Below are positions 26,522 through 34,971 of a stretch of 64,000 bases of DNA, in pieces. Under the pieces are notes generated by a model. It did no database searches. It had not been told where the DNA came from and was given only the letters and a program-made list of their open reading frames with translations. Every line of letters starts with the position of its first letter. Positions within the stretch are counted from its first letter, which is position 1. The stretch is from Leptospira levettii. GTDB taxonomy: Bacteria; Spirochaetota; Leptospiria; Leptospirales; Leptospiraceae. The stretch lies in contig NZ_NPDM01000002.1 of NCBI RefSeq assembly GCF_002812085.1, positions 372,001-436,000 of the forward strand. Direction: 5' to 3'. The position numbers and the translations under genes were made by a program.

Positions 26522-26589
26522 TCCCCGAAAAAAACCAATTTTGCATTCAAGTAGAATTGAATGTACCAATTGAATCAATTTTTCGGGGA
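26522..26589. terminator. Long imperfect hairpin, probable two-way terminator
   Basis: TCCCCGAAAAA (26522-26532) and TTTTTCGGGGA (26579-26589) form an 11-bp outer stem; an inner 7-bp stem is CATTCAA (26544-26550) and TTGAATG (26557-26563). Before the IS insertion this lay between the convergent SDR and FlgF-type genes, a few bases after the latter's stop codon. The IS has moved it 1.4 kb away from that gene. Confidence 0.5.
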
Positions 26590-26590
26590 T

Positions 26591-26598
26591 TCACCCTA
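26591..26598. repeat. Target-site duplication, left copy
   Basis: TCACCCTA, repeated exactly at 28029-28036. Eight bases is the duplication size known for IS1595-family elements. Confidence 0.75.
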
Positions 26599-28028
26599 AT
26601 CTCTAAGCTCCAATCCGCACAAATCCCCTAATTCCGCCAAAGAATCTAACGCCTGTGATCCCAAAGCAGGCTCTCCCAACGTATCCCCTTCTCCAAACCT
26701 TTCCCAACGAACTTCAGCCTCTACAAATGTATCCTCGAAGCAAATACACCCTAACAAACCTACTCTAAGGACTAAAAAAGTATCACCCAAATTATCCTCA
26801 AAGGGTAATGTTACACCTGCTACCTCAAAGTCTACAAGCGATGGTGCTTACGTTCCCTCACCTACCTCCTCAAAGCTACACTTAGAAGGGGAAAATAATT
26901 ACCACTCTAAGGAGCATCTTTATGAGAACCTTACAGATGATATATTTGTAGAAGCAGAGGCTTTTAAGGACTTTAAGTATAAATCTACTTCGGGAATCCA
27001 TACAGAGAAATTTCAAAAGCTCACATATAAAATCCTCTATGATCTTTACCCGAAGTATTGCCCTAAGTGTAATGTAATTTTATCAAAAGGTGTAAAAAAT
27101 AGACCAGACCTTGTAAGATGTGGGAATAAAAACTGTCACCACCAAGTATCTAGGCTCTCATATACACCATTACATCATTTCAAGCTCCCCATTTGGATGT
27201 TTGGATATATCTTAGAGGAATCTATCCTACAATTTCCAAAGGTAATTACTTCTGTAGAAATTAGTAAAAGGTTAAGCATATCATATAAGTCTGCGAGGCT
27301 TTTGAAGCAACGTTTACAGGTGTTTTCTAGCCATCAGGTAGAGGTACTTAGAAAATTATATTACAATGACCTCAAGGAAACTTTTAAGAATGTTACTCTT
27401 CCAAAAGTAGAAGATGGTAAGGATGTAAAGAAGCACTTAGGTAAAAAACTTTATAGAAAAATACCACATACAGATACCGCAGTCCTCTATTCTGCTTCAC
27501 AGAGGAGTAATCAACATCGTAAAAGATTTCGTCATGGTGGTCTCACTGCCAGTATCTATCAAAGTGATTCAGTTGGTGGTAGGCAGATAGGAATACTTGT
27601 AAGCACTATAGCTACTCAAAATGGTTGTGTTTTTTTTGATTCAGTTCCAGATCAAAAAGCTAATACTTTAGGAACCTTACTACGCAAAACTGTTCCCTAT
27701 GAGTCTCCCCTTTTTAGTGATGAAGGGTATCCCTGGTTATGGGGTATTTACAAGAAGCATAGAACAATAAATCATCAGGCTCATAGTAAGGACAAAAGGT
27801 ATAAGTTCGCAAAGAATCGTTGGAGTAAATTTTCCATTCACAATCAAGTTGCTGAAGGTAATCAGAGATTATTAAAAAGTGCTTTTAGTGCTTACTGTTA
27901 TATAAAACCAACTTACTCACAACTCTATTTGAATGAGCTGTCATTCTATAAATCCATAGTGGCTGTTGGGATGGATAGATTAGTGACAGCTCAGAGGGAA
28001 GGAGTTGTGCTGAATGTATCTAGGATAT
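26599..28028 (+). mobile_element. IS1595/ISXO2-like insertion sequence, 1430 bp
   Basis: Bounded by 8-bp direct repeats TCACCCTA and by terminal inverted repeats matching at 20 of 28 ungapped positions; the best block is GCACAA at 26617-26622, matched by the complement of 28010-28005. It carries one transposase frame with an ISXO2-type DDE domain. The element inserted at the 3' end of the FlgF-type gene; because the duplication includes the stop codon (complement of 28034-28036), the host gene stays intact. Its codon use (AGG, ATA, CTC, AAG) differs from neighbouring genes. Confidence 0.78.
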
Positions 28029-28054
28029 TCACCCTACCTCATCACTTCAAATAA
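26922..28054 (+). pseudogene. ISXO2-like DDE transposase, apparently frameshifted at its 5' end
   Basis: The conserved frame includes a zinc ribbon (CPKCN, then CGNKNC), a helix-turn-helix-like ITSVEISKRLSISYKSARLLK and the ISXO2 catalytic domain: first Asp in IYQSDSVGG, second in LFSDEGYPW, and Glu in NQVAEGNQRLLKSAF, followed by YLNELSFYKS. This frame is open from the IS left end but holds no ATG, GTG or TTG before 27197, which lies after the zinc ribbon. A good start does exist at the ATG at 26922, with AAGGAG 7 bases upstream, but in another frame: it would need a -1 shift before the TAG at 26949. The last eight codons (from 28028) and the stop lie in the flanking host gene. Either this copy is dead or it uses recoding; starting at 27197 would give 285 residues without the ribbon. 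Confidence 0.72.
28029..28036. repeat. Target-site duplication, right copy
   Basis: TCACCCTA, identical to 26591-26598. On the minus strand it reads TAGGGTGA and supplies the TAG stop of the FlgF-type gene. Confidence 0.75.
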
Positions 28055-28894
28055 ACGGCCGAGTAAACTATCTTGTGTTTGCATGGTTTTGGAATTGGCT
28101 TCATAAGCACGGTTCACTTCAATCATATCCACCATCTCTGTCACAACCGATACGTTAGATGCTTCCAAATACCCCTGTAACACTTGCGGGGCAAGTAGTT
28201 CTGGGAAAGGAGTTGGTTCACCCGATTCCGGAGTGTCGGAATAAAATGAATCCCCTTCCTTGTCGAGATGGCGCGGGTTTTCCACTGTGCGGATTTTCAA
28301 TTTATCAAGTAACACTGGTTCTTCGAAACGATTTTCGCTAAAATTGGTTCCATCCTTTGGTGCGGTTCCAAGTTTGGCATTGATATAAATCTCACCATTT
28401 TCCTTCACAAGGAAATTTCCTTGGTTCACTTGGATGGGACCTTTTTCGCCAAGGAGAGGAAATCCTTGTGGGGTTACGACAAAACCATTCTTATCGAGTA
28501 CAAAACTACCACTCCGAGTGAGGCGTTCACCCCGGTTGGTCAGAACAGAAAAAAAGGCAGGTTTTTCCATTCCTGGTTGGTCTTGGACCATAAGGTCGAA
28601 GATATTGTCAGTTTTTTTCACTGCCCCTTGTTCAAATCTTGTGTACACTTCGTTCACTTCGGCACCAAACCCTAGTTTACCGACAACTGGAGAGGTATCA
28701 AAGGAACCCATGGGAGTTTTTCCAATCCCATCTTCAGAATAACGATGTAATAACATTTCAGGAAAGGTTTTGAAGACAGTGGTATCTTTTTTGAATGCAG
28801 TTTTATCCACATTGGCCAAATTATTGGCAATCACATCCATACGCACCTGTTGGGAAATCATCCCGTTTGCACCAGTATACAATCCTCGTAACAT
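28034..28894 (-). CDS. flgF: Flagellar rod protein of the FlgF/FlgG family
   Basis: Basal-body rod component. The N-terminus [37 protein letters not shown] is the flagellar rod/hook-family signature, and the C-terminus [31 protein letters not shown] is its matching coiled-coil end. The middle has the beta domain typical of the proximal or distal rod. At 286 residues it differs from the clear FlgG at 37920-38717, so FlgF is the better guess; the two are related and the symbol is provisional. GGGAC precedes the ATG. The IS at 26599-28028 ends exactly at its stop codon. It is divergent from the RRM gene. Confidence 0.85.
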   Translation of the reverse strand: MLRGLYTGANGMISQQVRMDVIANNLANVDKTAFKKDTTVFKTFPEMLLHRYSEDGIGKTPMGSFDTSPVVGKLGFGAEVNEVYTRFEQGAVKKTDNIFDLMVQDQPGMEKPAFFSVLTNRGERLTRSGSFVLDKNGFVVTPQGFPLLGEKGPIQVNQGNFLVKENGEIYINAKLGTAPKDGTNFSENRFEEPVLLDKLKIRTVENPRHLDKEGDSFYSDTPESGEPTPFPELLAPQVLQGYLEASNVSVVTEMVDMIEVNRAYEANSKTMQTQDSLLGRLFEVMR

Positions 28895-28997
28895 AAGTCC
28901 CTACCTATGTTTCCAATCGACCAAATCCCCGATTTCCCCAAGAGAAAATGCGACATAGTCAAAAAAGAGTTGAAGTTTTGGAGATTTTTTCGGAAAA

Positions 28998-29375
28998 ATG
29001 AAGGACATGAAGTTATCTATCGGAAACCTCCCCCAATCACTTACGGACGATGCCCTCGAGAAACTTCTTTCCGCACATGGAAAGGTAACACACCTACAAA
29101 TCAAACGTGACAAACTCACTAAGGTTTCACTAGGGTATGGAACTGCTGAAATGGCTGATGCAGATGCGGAAAAAGCCATCGCAAACCTCAATGGAAAGGA
29201 ATTGGAAGGGAAAAAAATCGTCGTGGTCAACCAAGAAGAATTGACCAAAGCGCAAAATGAAGCCCAAAAGAAAAAAGGAAGTCCTGCAGTTGCAAAACCA
29301 ACCTTTGGTAGAAACCAAACATCGGGTGGCGGTAATACAGGAGTCCAACGCCGTGGTGGTTCTCGCGGGTCATAA
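28998..29375 (+). CDS. RRM-domain RNA-binding protein
   Basis: A single RNA-recognition motif (about 3-80): RNP2 is LSIGNLP and RNP1 is the variant SLGYGTAEM (usual form KGFGFVEF), with aromatic positions partly lost. This is followed by a Gly/Arg/Asn-rich tail (TSGGGNTG, RRGGSRG) like that of cyanobacterial and spirochaete cold-shock RNA-binding proteins. Probably binds single-stranded RNA, perhaps as a chaperone in the cold; that is inference. Its TAA is followed at once by the ATG of the ATP-grasp gene, making it the first gene of a five-gene operon. Confidence 0.85.
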   Translation: MKDMKLSIGNLPQSLTDDALEKLLSAHGKVTHLQIKRDKLTKVSLGYGTAEMADADAEKAIANLNGKELEGKKIVVVNQEELTKAQNEAQKKKGSPAVAKPTFGRNQTSGGGNTGVQRRGGSRGS

Positions 29376-30578
29376 ATGAAACAATTACATGGAAGTTATC
29401 TCTCCGTTGGTGCCGGAGAGAACCAAATCCCTCTCATTCGCGCAGTGAAACAAAGAGGACTTAAGGTCATTGCTGTGGATAATAATCCAATGGCACCTGG
29501 CCTTATTGAGAGTGATATTAAAATATTAGAATCTACTCACGAATACCGTAAAATTTTACACGCAATGAGTAAGGTCCCTCTTCCCTATAAATTACTTGGT
29601 GTGGGATCGAGGTCTTATGGTAAAGCAGTGTATACGGTTTCCTATCTTGCTGAAAAACTAAAACTACGTGGAAATCCAAGAGAAAGCACAAATCTATTTT
29701 TAGACAAAGAGAAGTTTAAACAATCAGTTTCCAAATATGGAATTCCAGTTCCATCCCTGATTCCCACTTCAGTTTCAACAAAAACAAAAGATAAAAAATT
29801 AGATCTACAATTCCCATTGATTGCCAAACCCAAGGAAGGATCTGGCAAAAAAGGAATTACGATCCTTGAGTCAGAAGTTGATTATAAAAAATTCTTAAAA
29901 AACAAATCGAGTGAGACGTATTTAATCGAACAGTATACTCCAGGAGATGAAGTGACTGTCCTTGGGTTTGTCATCAATAAACGTTTTTATTTAATATCAC
30001 TTACCGACAAAGTCACAACAGGTATCCCTCAATTTATGGAAGTGGCGCACATAACTCCTTCGCAACATTTAACAATGGCAGGAGAATTAAAAATGATCTG
30101 CCAAAGCATTGTCACCGCTTGTAAATTAAAAACGGGTCCCTTTGTTGCTGAATTTAAAATCACCAAAAACAAAGAATGTATTCTCATTGAAGCAACACCT
30201 GAAGTGGGCGGTGAGTTTTTAGCAGACCAACTATTACCTGCACATTATGGGTATGACTATTTCAAAGATTTACTTTCTGTCACGATAGGTGAAAAAACAA
30301 GACCTCAATTTTTAAAAACTCCCGGAAAAGGGATCATACATTCTGGTATCTTTTTTATCCTTCCTTCCACCAAACAAAAAAAGGTGACGGAACCAAAAGG
30401 CTTCGTTCCCAATTCGATGGAAACTTTGTTCTTTCAAAAACAGTTGATACCAACGGGAACAAGTTTGGAAACACGGGAAGGAAACCACAGACGAACCTAC
30501 GCATTTGGTATCTCTACCAAACAAAATATTTCCCAAAAAGAATGGTACAAGTCAATCCTTGACCGAATGGAAACATGA
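29376..30578 (+). CDS. ATP-grasp family enzyme
   Basis: A carboxylate-amine (or -thiol) ligase of unknown substrate. The N-terminal pre-ATP-grasp domain has LSVGAGENQIPLIRAVKQRG and IAVDNNPMAPG, like PurK or CarB relatives. The ATP-grasp part has LIAKPKEGSGKKGITIL (triphosphate-binding loop), LIEQYTPGDEVTVLGF, and the metal-binding end FVAEFKITKNKECILIEATPEVGGEF. At 400 residues the C-terminal 90 form an extra domain. It begins immediately after the RRM stop and overlaps the next gene by 4 bases (ATGA). With two methyltransferases downstream it may make or modify a small peptide, cofactor or surface sugar. Confidence 0.82.
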   Translation: MKQLHGSYLSVGAGENQIPLIRAVKQRGLKVIAVDNNPMAPGLIESDIKILESTHEYRKILHAMSKVPLPYKLLGVGSRSYGKAVYTVSYLAEKLKLRGNPRESTNLFLDKEKFKQSVSKYGIPVPSLIPTSVSTKTKDKKLDLQFPLIAKPKEGSGKKGITILESEVDYKKFLKNKSSETYLIEQYTPGDEVTVLGFVINKRFYLISLTDKVTTGIPQFMEVAHITPSQHLTMAGELKMICQSIVTACKLKTGPFVAEFKITKNKECILIEATPEVGGEFLADQLLPAHYGYDYFKDLLSVTIGEKTRPQFLKTPGKGIIHSGIFFILPSTKQKKVTEPKGFVPNSMETLFFQKQLIPTGTSLETREGNHRRTYAFGISTKQNISQKEWYKSILDRMET

Positions 30579-31183
30579 AAAACGTCTGGGACAAACACTA
30601 CGAAAGACCAAAATCAAAACTAAATTTCCCGGATGAGAATCTGGTACGCCTACTGTCTAAAATTGATCCACCAAATCGAAAGGCATTGGATTTTGGTTGT
30701 GGATCAGGTAGGCATACTTTCCTTTTACAGAGTTTTGGATACGAAGTAAAGGCTTGTGACAATGCCAAAACCACCATTGATTTACTAACAAAATCGGAAC
30801 CATCCATTGAGTTCCTCCACACTCCAAACCTCCCATTACCATTTGGACAAAACGAGTTTGCTGTGATTGTCAGTTGGGGAGTATTTCATTATAACAATCG
30901 CAGTGATGCAAAAGAACTCCTTTCTTCTCTTTACCAATCTTTAACACCAAACGGGTATTTGCTTGGTTCCATTCGAGCTGAAGGTGATACACATTTAGGT
31001 TTAAGCCAAGGTACGATCAACCTAACTGATCTTAGCGGAGGGTATGCCGAAACGTATTCACTCCAAGACCTTAAAGATTTTTTATCGATTTTTTCCGAAG
31101 TTTCGATCGGTTATACAGAGAGAACACCACTCGGTAAACTCACAGAACGAATTTGCCACTGGTTTTTCCTTGCGAAAAAATAA
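30575..31183 (+). CDS. Class I SAM-dependent methyltransferase
   Basis: A 202-residue methyltransferase. Motif I is ALDFGCGSGRHTFLLQSFG with an acidic residue in VKACDNA at the end of strand 2; motif IV is FAVIVSWGVFHY; a post-motif NGYLLGSIRAEGD follows. It resembles the TehB/UbiE-like small-molecule methyltransferases. The substrate is unknown. The start overlaps the ATP-grasp stop (ATGA at 30575) and its stop TAA shares a base with the next ATG, so both neighbours are translationally coupled to it. Confidence 0.84.
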   Translation: MKNVWDKHYERPKSKLNFPDENLVRLLSKIDPPNRKALDFGCGSGRHTFLLQSFGYEVKACDNAKTTIDLLTKSEPSIEFLHTPNLPLPFGQNEFAVIVSWGVFHYNNRSDAKELLSSLYQSLTPNGYLLGSIRAEGDTHLGLSQGTINLTDLSGGYAETYSLQDLKDFLSIFSEVSIGYTERTPLGKLTERICHWFFLAKK

Positions 31184-32064
31184 TGGATGAGTTGGATTCT
31201 TTAAGAAAAGAATGCCCTCTCCAAGGTGAGTGTGATTGGAAACCACTTTACCAAACGAAAGGCCATTACAAAGGTTTGTCCATTGTTGAATGCCAAACCT
31301 GCAAACTCCAAGCACTTTCACCACGACCCAACCAAAAAGAATTATACACAAAAGAGTATTACCAAGGGAGAGCCGATTACAGTTATATAGATGAACGAGA
31401 ACAAAAACCATTTTTTCGTTTTGTCTGGAAGGCAAGGATCCAAAACATCAAACGTTTTTGTCCCACTGGCCATTTTTTAGACATTGGTTCTTCCTTTGGT
31501 GGATTTTTGGAAGTAGCTAGGGAAGAAGGTTACTCTGTCCAAGGAGTGGAAATTTCCGCATATGCAGCTAGTTATGCGAATGAAAATCAAATCCCAACAT
31601 TCAATGGCAATCTTTATGAGGCAAATTTTCCAAATCAAAGTTTTGATGTGATCACAATGATCGAAGTGATCGAACACATAGAAAATCCACTTTCCTTTTT
31701 CCAAGAATTAAATAGGATTTTAAAACCTGGTGGGTTACTACTTCTACAAACTGCAAATTTTGAAGGTTGGCAGGCAAAAACGGAAGGTTCTGGTTACCAT
31801 TATTATATGCCAGGGCATGTGTTTTATTACTCTGATACCCTGTTAAAAAAAATATTGACTCGTCTTGGATTTGGAAGTTTCGTATCTTACTTCGGTGTGG
31901 ATTTTCCATTAATGGCTAAACTCAAAAAAGTAAGGGGTTCCTTCCAAACTTGGAAAGATTACCTGAAATGGTTTCGCATTTCCTATTATCATTTTTTATC
32001 CAAAATGAAACGGAATGGATTCCCCCTCACCTCTAGTTATGTTTTGTATGCATTTAAAAAATAG
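31183..32064 (+). CDS. SAM-dependent methyltransferase with N-terminal Cys cluster
   Basis: A 293-residue protein. The first 45 residues hold Cys pairs (KECPLQGEC, VECQTCKL) like the small zinc-binding head of sugar and lipid methyltransferases. The Rossmann domain has motif I FLDIGSSFGGFLEVAREEG, acidic QGVEISAYA, and motif IV FDVITMIEVIEHIENP followed by LKPGGLLLLQTANF. The C-terminal part (about 210-293) is basic and rich in aromatics, possibly membrane-associated. The open frame reaches back to 31153, but the ATG at 31183 sits on the previous stop (TAATG), the typical coupling signal. O- or C-methylation of a sugar nucleotide or quinone-like product is possible. Confidence 0.83.
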   Translation: MDELDSLRKECPLQGECDWKPLYQTKGHYKGLSIVECQTCKLQALSPRPNQKELYTKEYYQGRADYSYIDEREQKPFFRFVWKARIQNIKRFCPTGHFLDIGSSFGGFLEVAREEGYSVQGVEISAYAASYANENQIPTFNGNLYEANFPNQSFDVITMIEVIEHIENPLSFFQELNRILKPGGLLLLQTANFEGWQAKTEGSGYHYYMPGHVFYYSDTLLKKILTRLGFGSFVSYFGVDFPLMAKLKKVRGSFQTWKDYLKWFRISYYHFLSKMKRNGFPLTSSYVLYAFKK

Positions 32065-32072
32065 GACAGTTT

Positions 32073-34454
32073 ATGAGCGACACCATCAAAACCCCTCTCC
32101 TTGTTCGTCTGACAACCATTCCAGAAACACCTAGTATCAAACAAAAAATCATTTTAGGTTTACGAGTGTTACTTGTATCGGTGCACCGATTTATGAAAGA
32201 TGATTGTCTGATCATTGGCTCAAGTTTAGCTTACACAACAATAGTTACACTCATTCCAACATTAACTGTCGCTCTTGCTCTCATCACGGTGGCGTCCGGA
32301 GTGCACACAAACCAAGGGGAACTAGTTGATAAAATCAATTCATACTTATTACAAAACAATATCCAATTTGATATCACTCCCTATTTAGAAACTCTAACAG
32401 ATATTATCTCCACAGCAACACAAATTGGAGCTGTTGGATTTGTAGTATTCATCTTTTCTGCCACAGCTGTATTACGTTCGTTAGAAAAAGCATTTCATAT
32501 CATTTGGAAAATTGACTTTCATCGAAATTTTATCAATAAATTTGTGTTTTATTTTTTCCTAATTTCTTTCGGACCATTGTTATTCGTTGTTGGTAAAAAT
32601 ATTACAGATACAATTTCTGATTCTGTTCGTTCACCACATTTAAAGTCTATTGTTGCAACGAAACATGGAGAAATTTGGGTGGCGGGAGAAAAAGGGAATA
32701 TTGGTGTGATGCGAGAGTTGAACAAATCCATTTCCTTCATTCCGGAAGCAAGTATTGATTTTGAAAATATGCTCTGTATTGATATGGAAACCGTCGAAAC
32801 AGGAACATGCAAAAAACCAAATATCAGAAAAGAAAACTTTTTTCGAATCCGAAGTGTAGGGAATGATTTATTTACCATTTCGGAAGAAGGTACTTTTTTA
32901 TACTCGAATGATTTAGGAAAATCTTGGAAAGTACATGCACTAAAAGGAATTTTAGTTTCCGATTTTGGTGCGATTGATTACGACACACTCTACATTTTAA
33001 CAAAAGATACAAGAACCTTACGTTATGACTTAGGAAAACCATTTAAGGAAATCAAACGATTCCATGATGAAGCAATCACACCAATCCGAGTTCGATTTTT
33101 CTCCGAAAAAGACGGATTCATTTTGGACCGAGAAGGAAGGTTATGGAAAACGAGTGATGGTGGTACAACATTTTTCCCACAAGAAATCTCTAGCAAACCT
33201 CTAAACGATATCTCCTTTCTCAATCGTAGTGTGGGTTTTTTAGTTGGAGATAGTGGCGCTATTTTCAAAACAACTGATGGTGGTTATACTTGGACAGATC
33301 TTAGCCATAGAAAATATTCGTATGAACGTGTTTGGGTATTTGTTTCTCCAAAAAAACAAGACTATGATATCTTTGTTTTAACCTCACTCGGAGACATTCT
33401 CCTATCAGAAGATGAAGGTGAAAATTGGTCAGTTGCTTACAAAGGAAAAGCAGGAATGATCTTAGACATGTTATTACTCTCTAAGAAAAAATCAGATTCT
33501 AATTTAGAAAATGGAGTCCCAAAAGAGACAGTTTCTTCCATTGTTTCTAATACGTTAACATCCGAAGAACCAATTGAAATCGAAAACCAAAATGAGGCAG
33601 AAAGTCCAAATGAGGGAATGTTAGGAATTGTTGGAGTTGGTGAATTTAATAAAATCATTCGTGTGGAAGAAGATGGGAACGGCCAAACCATTTGGAAAAA
33701 ATACCAAGGAGGGAAACGGTTTTTTTCCCTTTATTCCATTTTTCAATTTTTATTACCACTGTTAGCATTATGGTTATTCTTCTTACTGATTTTTAATATC
33801 ATTCCGAACACAAAAGTTCCACTCAGAGCCTCATCGATTGGTGCTGCCGTTACAGGTTTGATTCTCATTTTGTTTTTTTGGGGGTTTATCAATATTTACC
33901 TCACTTCTTTCACCGAAAAAACAATGTTAGTCTATAAAGCATTGGCAGCCATTCCCATCACCTTACTTGCAATTTATTCCATTTCACTCATCATCTTGTA
34001 TGGAGCAGAAGTAACGGCAACCCTTCAATTCCCTGATCGATACTTACTTCCGAAACATCCTTTTGATGATATTGATGGAACACTTTCCTTTGAATTTTAT
34101 AAAATTCTGCAAGTATTAACACTCACCTATTCTCACCAACAGAACCAAGGTGAACTCATCAAACTTTCACAATTACGAAAGTCACTTGTTTTACCTGAAA
34201 AGGAATTAAATCAAATATTGGACAAATTAACAGAGGCTCAATTCATCCAAATCACGGAAGACAAACGTATCACACCAATGAAATTAAAAGAACAAATCAA
34301 TTTGGTATCAGTGTATGAAGAAACTTCTAGTTTTAAATTGGGTGCACCAAAAGAAAGGGCAAGTTTGTCGCCAAAACTAAACGATAACCTCACCCAATTG
34401 GAAGAAAAATGGAAAGAAGAACTTCGAAAAACTTCTTTCTCGAATTTGATTTAA
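32073..34454 (+). CDS. BrkB/YihY-family membrane protein with inserted beta-propeller-like domain
   Basis: A 793-residue protein of unusual build. Residues about 25-175 match the first half of the YihY/BrkB family (SLAYTTIVTLIPTLTVALALI, GAVGFVVFIFSATAVLRSLEKAFHIIW). A soluble insert follows (about 190-545), with at least four Asp-box/Ycf48-like repeats: YSNDLGKSW, KTSDGGTTF, KTTDGGYTW and LSEDEGENW, each preceded by an LxxGxxG-type strand. The family's remaining membrane segments come after it (LLPLLALWLFFLLIFNI, LRASSIGAAVTGLILILFFWGF, LLAIYSISLIILYGAEVTA), then a winged-helix-like end (LRKSLVLPEKELNQILDKLTEAQFI). Ordinary members are about 300-450 residues. The propeller lies between membrane segments, so it is probably exposed on one face as a binding domain. 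It is the last gene of the RRM/ATP-grasp operon and overlaps flgJ by 4 bases at convergent ends. Confidence 0.8.
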   Translation: MSDTIKTPLLVRLTTIPETPSIKQKIILGLRVLLVSVHRFMKDDCLIIGSSLAYTTIVTLIPTLTVALALITVASGVHTNQGELVDKINSYLLQNNIQFDITPYLETLTDIISTATQIGAVGFVVFIFSATAVLRSLEKAFHIIWKIDFHRNFINKFVFYFFLISFGPLLFVVGKNITDTISDSVRSPHLKSIVATKHGEIWVAGEKGNIGVMRELNKSISFIPEASIDFENMLCIDMETVETGTCKKPNIRKENFFRIRSVGNDLFTISEEGTFLYSNDLGKSWKVHALKGILVSDFGAIDYDTLYILTKDTRTLRYDLGKPFKEIKRFHDEAITPIRVRFFSEKDGFILDREGRLWKTSDGGTTFFPQEISSKPLNDISFLNRSVGFLVGDSGAIFKTTDGGYTWTDLSHRKYSYERVWVFVSPKKQDYDIFVLTSLGDILLSEDEGENWSVAYKGKAGMILDMLLLSKKKSDSNLENGVPKETVSSIVSNTLTSEEPIEIENQNEAESPNEGMLGIVGVGEFNKIIRVEEDGNGQTIWKKYQGGKRFFSLYSIFQFLLPLLALWLFFLLIFNIIPNTKVPLRASSIGAAVTGLILILFFWGFINIYLTSFTEKTMLVYKALAAIPITLLAIYSISLIILYGAEVTATLQFPDRYLLPKHPFDDIDGTLSFEFYKILQVLTLTYSHQQNQGELIKLSQLRKSLVLPEKELNQILDKLTEAQFIQITEDKRITPMKLKEQINLVSVYEETSSFKLGAPKERASLSPKLNDNLTQLEEKWKEELRKTSFSNLI

Positions 34455-34936
34455 AGATACGGTTTTGATTTCACAGGCGGAAGAGACGCAGACATTTGTT
34501 TGTAGATCTCTTCTGCAAGTCCCATGGATTCATTTTGTGAAATATTCTTAGCATACTCATCATAAAGCATATCTTCAAAAATCTCTTCAGCATACCCACC
34601 ATCGATGAGTTTTTCTTTATGGATGGTGTTTTTCATTTCTTTTAACATCATCTTCACAAATACAGATTCAAATTCCACTGAAGCATCATATAATTTTTTA
34701 CGATACGGATCCGCAGTAATTTCCTCACGGATGTTTTGTGGTACTTTTAAAGAAGAGGAACTCACCTTTCCCATGAGTTCTTCATGGGTCTCGAGTAAAT
34801 TCTGGAATTCCGAACTATTTTTTCCGTTTGTTTCTTTCCCTTTGGGGTCAGATAACGACTTCATCCGATTCAGGATGGTTTCGTCTTTGGATCGGCTGAG
34901 TCTTCCTGAGTAATCTTGGATTTTGTGAATGTCCAT
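34451..34936 (-). CDS. flgJ: FlgJ-type rod-assembly protein (no muramidase domain)
   Basis: A 161-residue protein with the FlgJ rod-capping domain (about 75-150): YDASVEFESVFVKMMLKEMKNTIHKE, DGGYAEEIFEDMLYDEYAKNISQNESMGLAEEIYKQ. The C-terminal peptidoglycan hydrolase of enterobacterial FlgJ is absent, as usual in spirochaetes, so wall clearing must be done by another enzyme. It is last in the flgG-A-H-I-J operon, 35 bases after flgI. Confidence 0.85.
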   Translation of the reverse strand: MDIHKIQDYSGRLSRSKDETILNRMKSLSDPKGKETNGKNSSEFQNLLETHEELMGKVSSSSLKVPQNIREEITADPYRKKLYDASVEFESVFVKMMLKEMKNTIHKEKLIDGGYAEEIFEDMLYDEYAKNISQNESMGLAEEIYKQMSASLPPVKSKPYL

Positions 34937-34971
34937 ATTATGTCTACTTAAAGTATCGGCAGAATTTCCAA

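Noticed and set aside
26596..26850. Minus-strand open frame of about 84 codons opposite the IS left part (Leu/Gly/Glu-rich).
   Set aside because: It starts at the IS boundary, has only a TTG start without ribosome site, and mirrors a Ser/Pro-rich stretch on the other strand. Probably a shadow.
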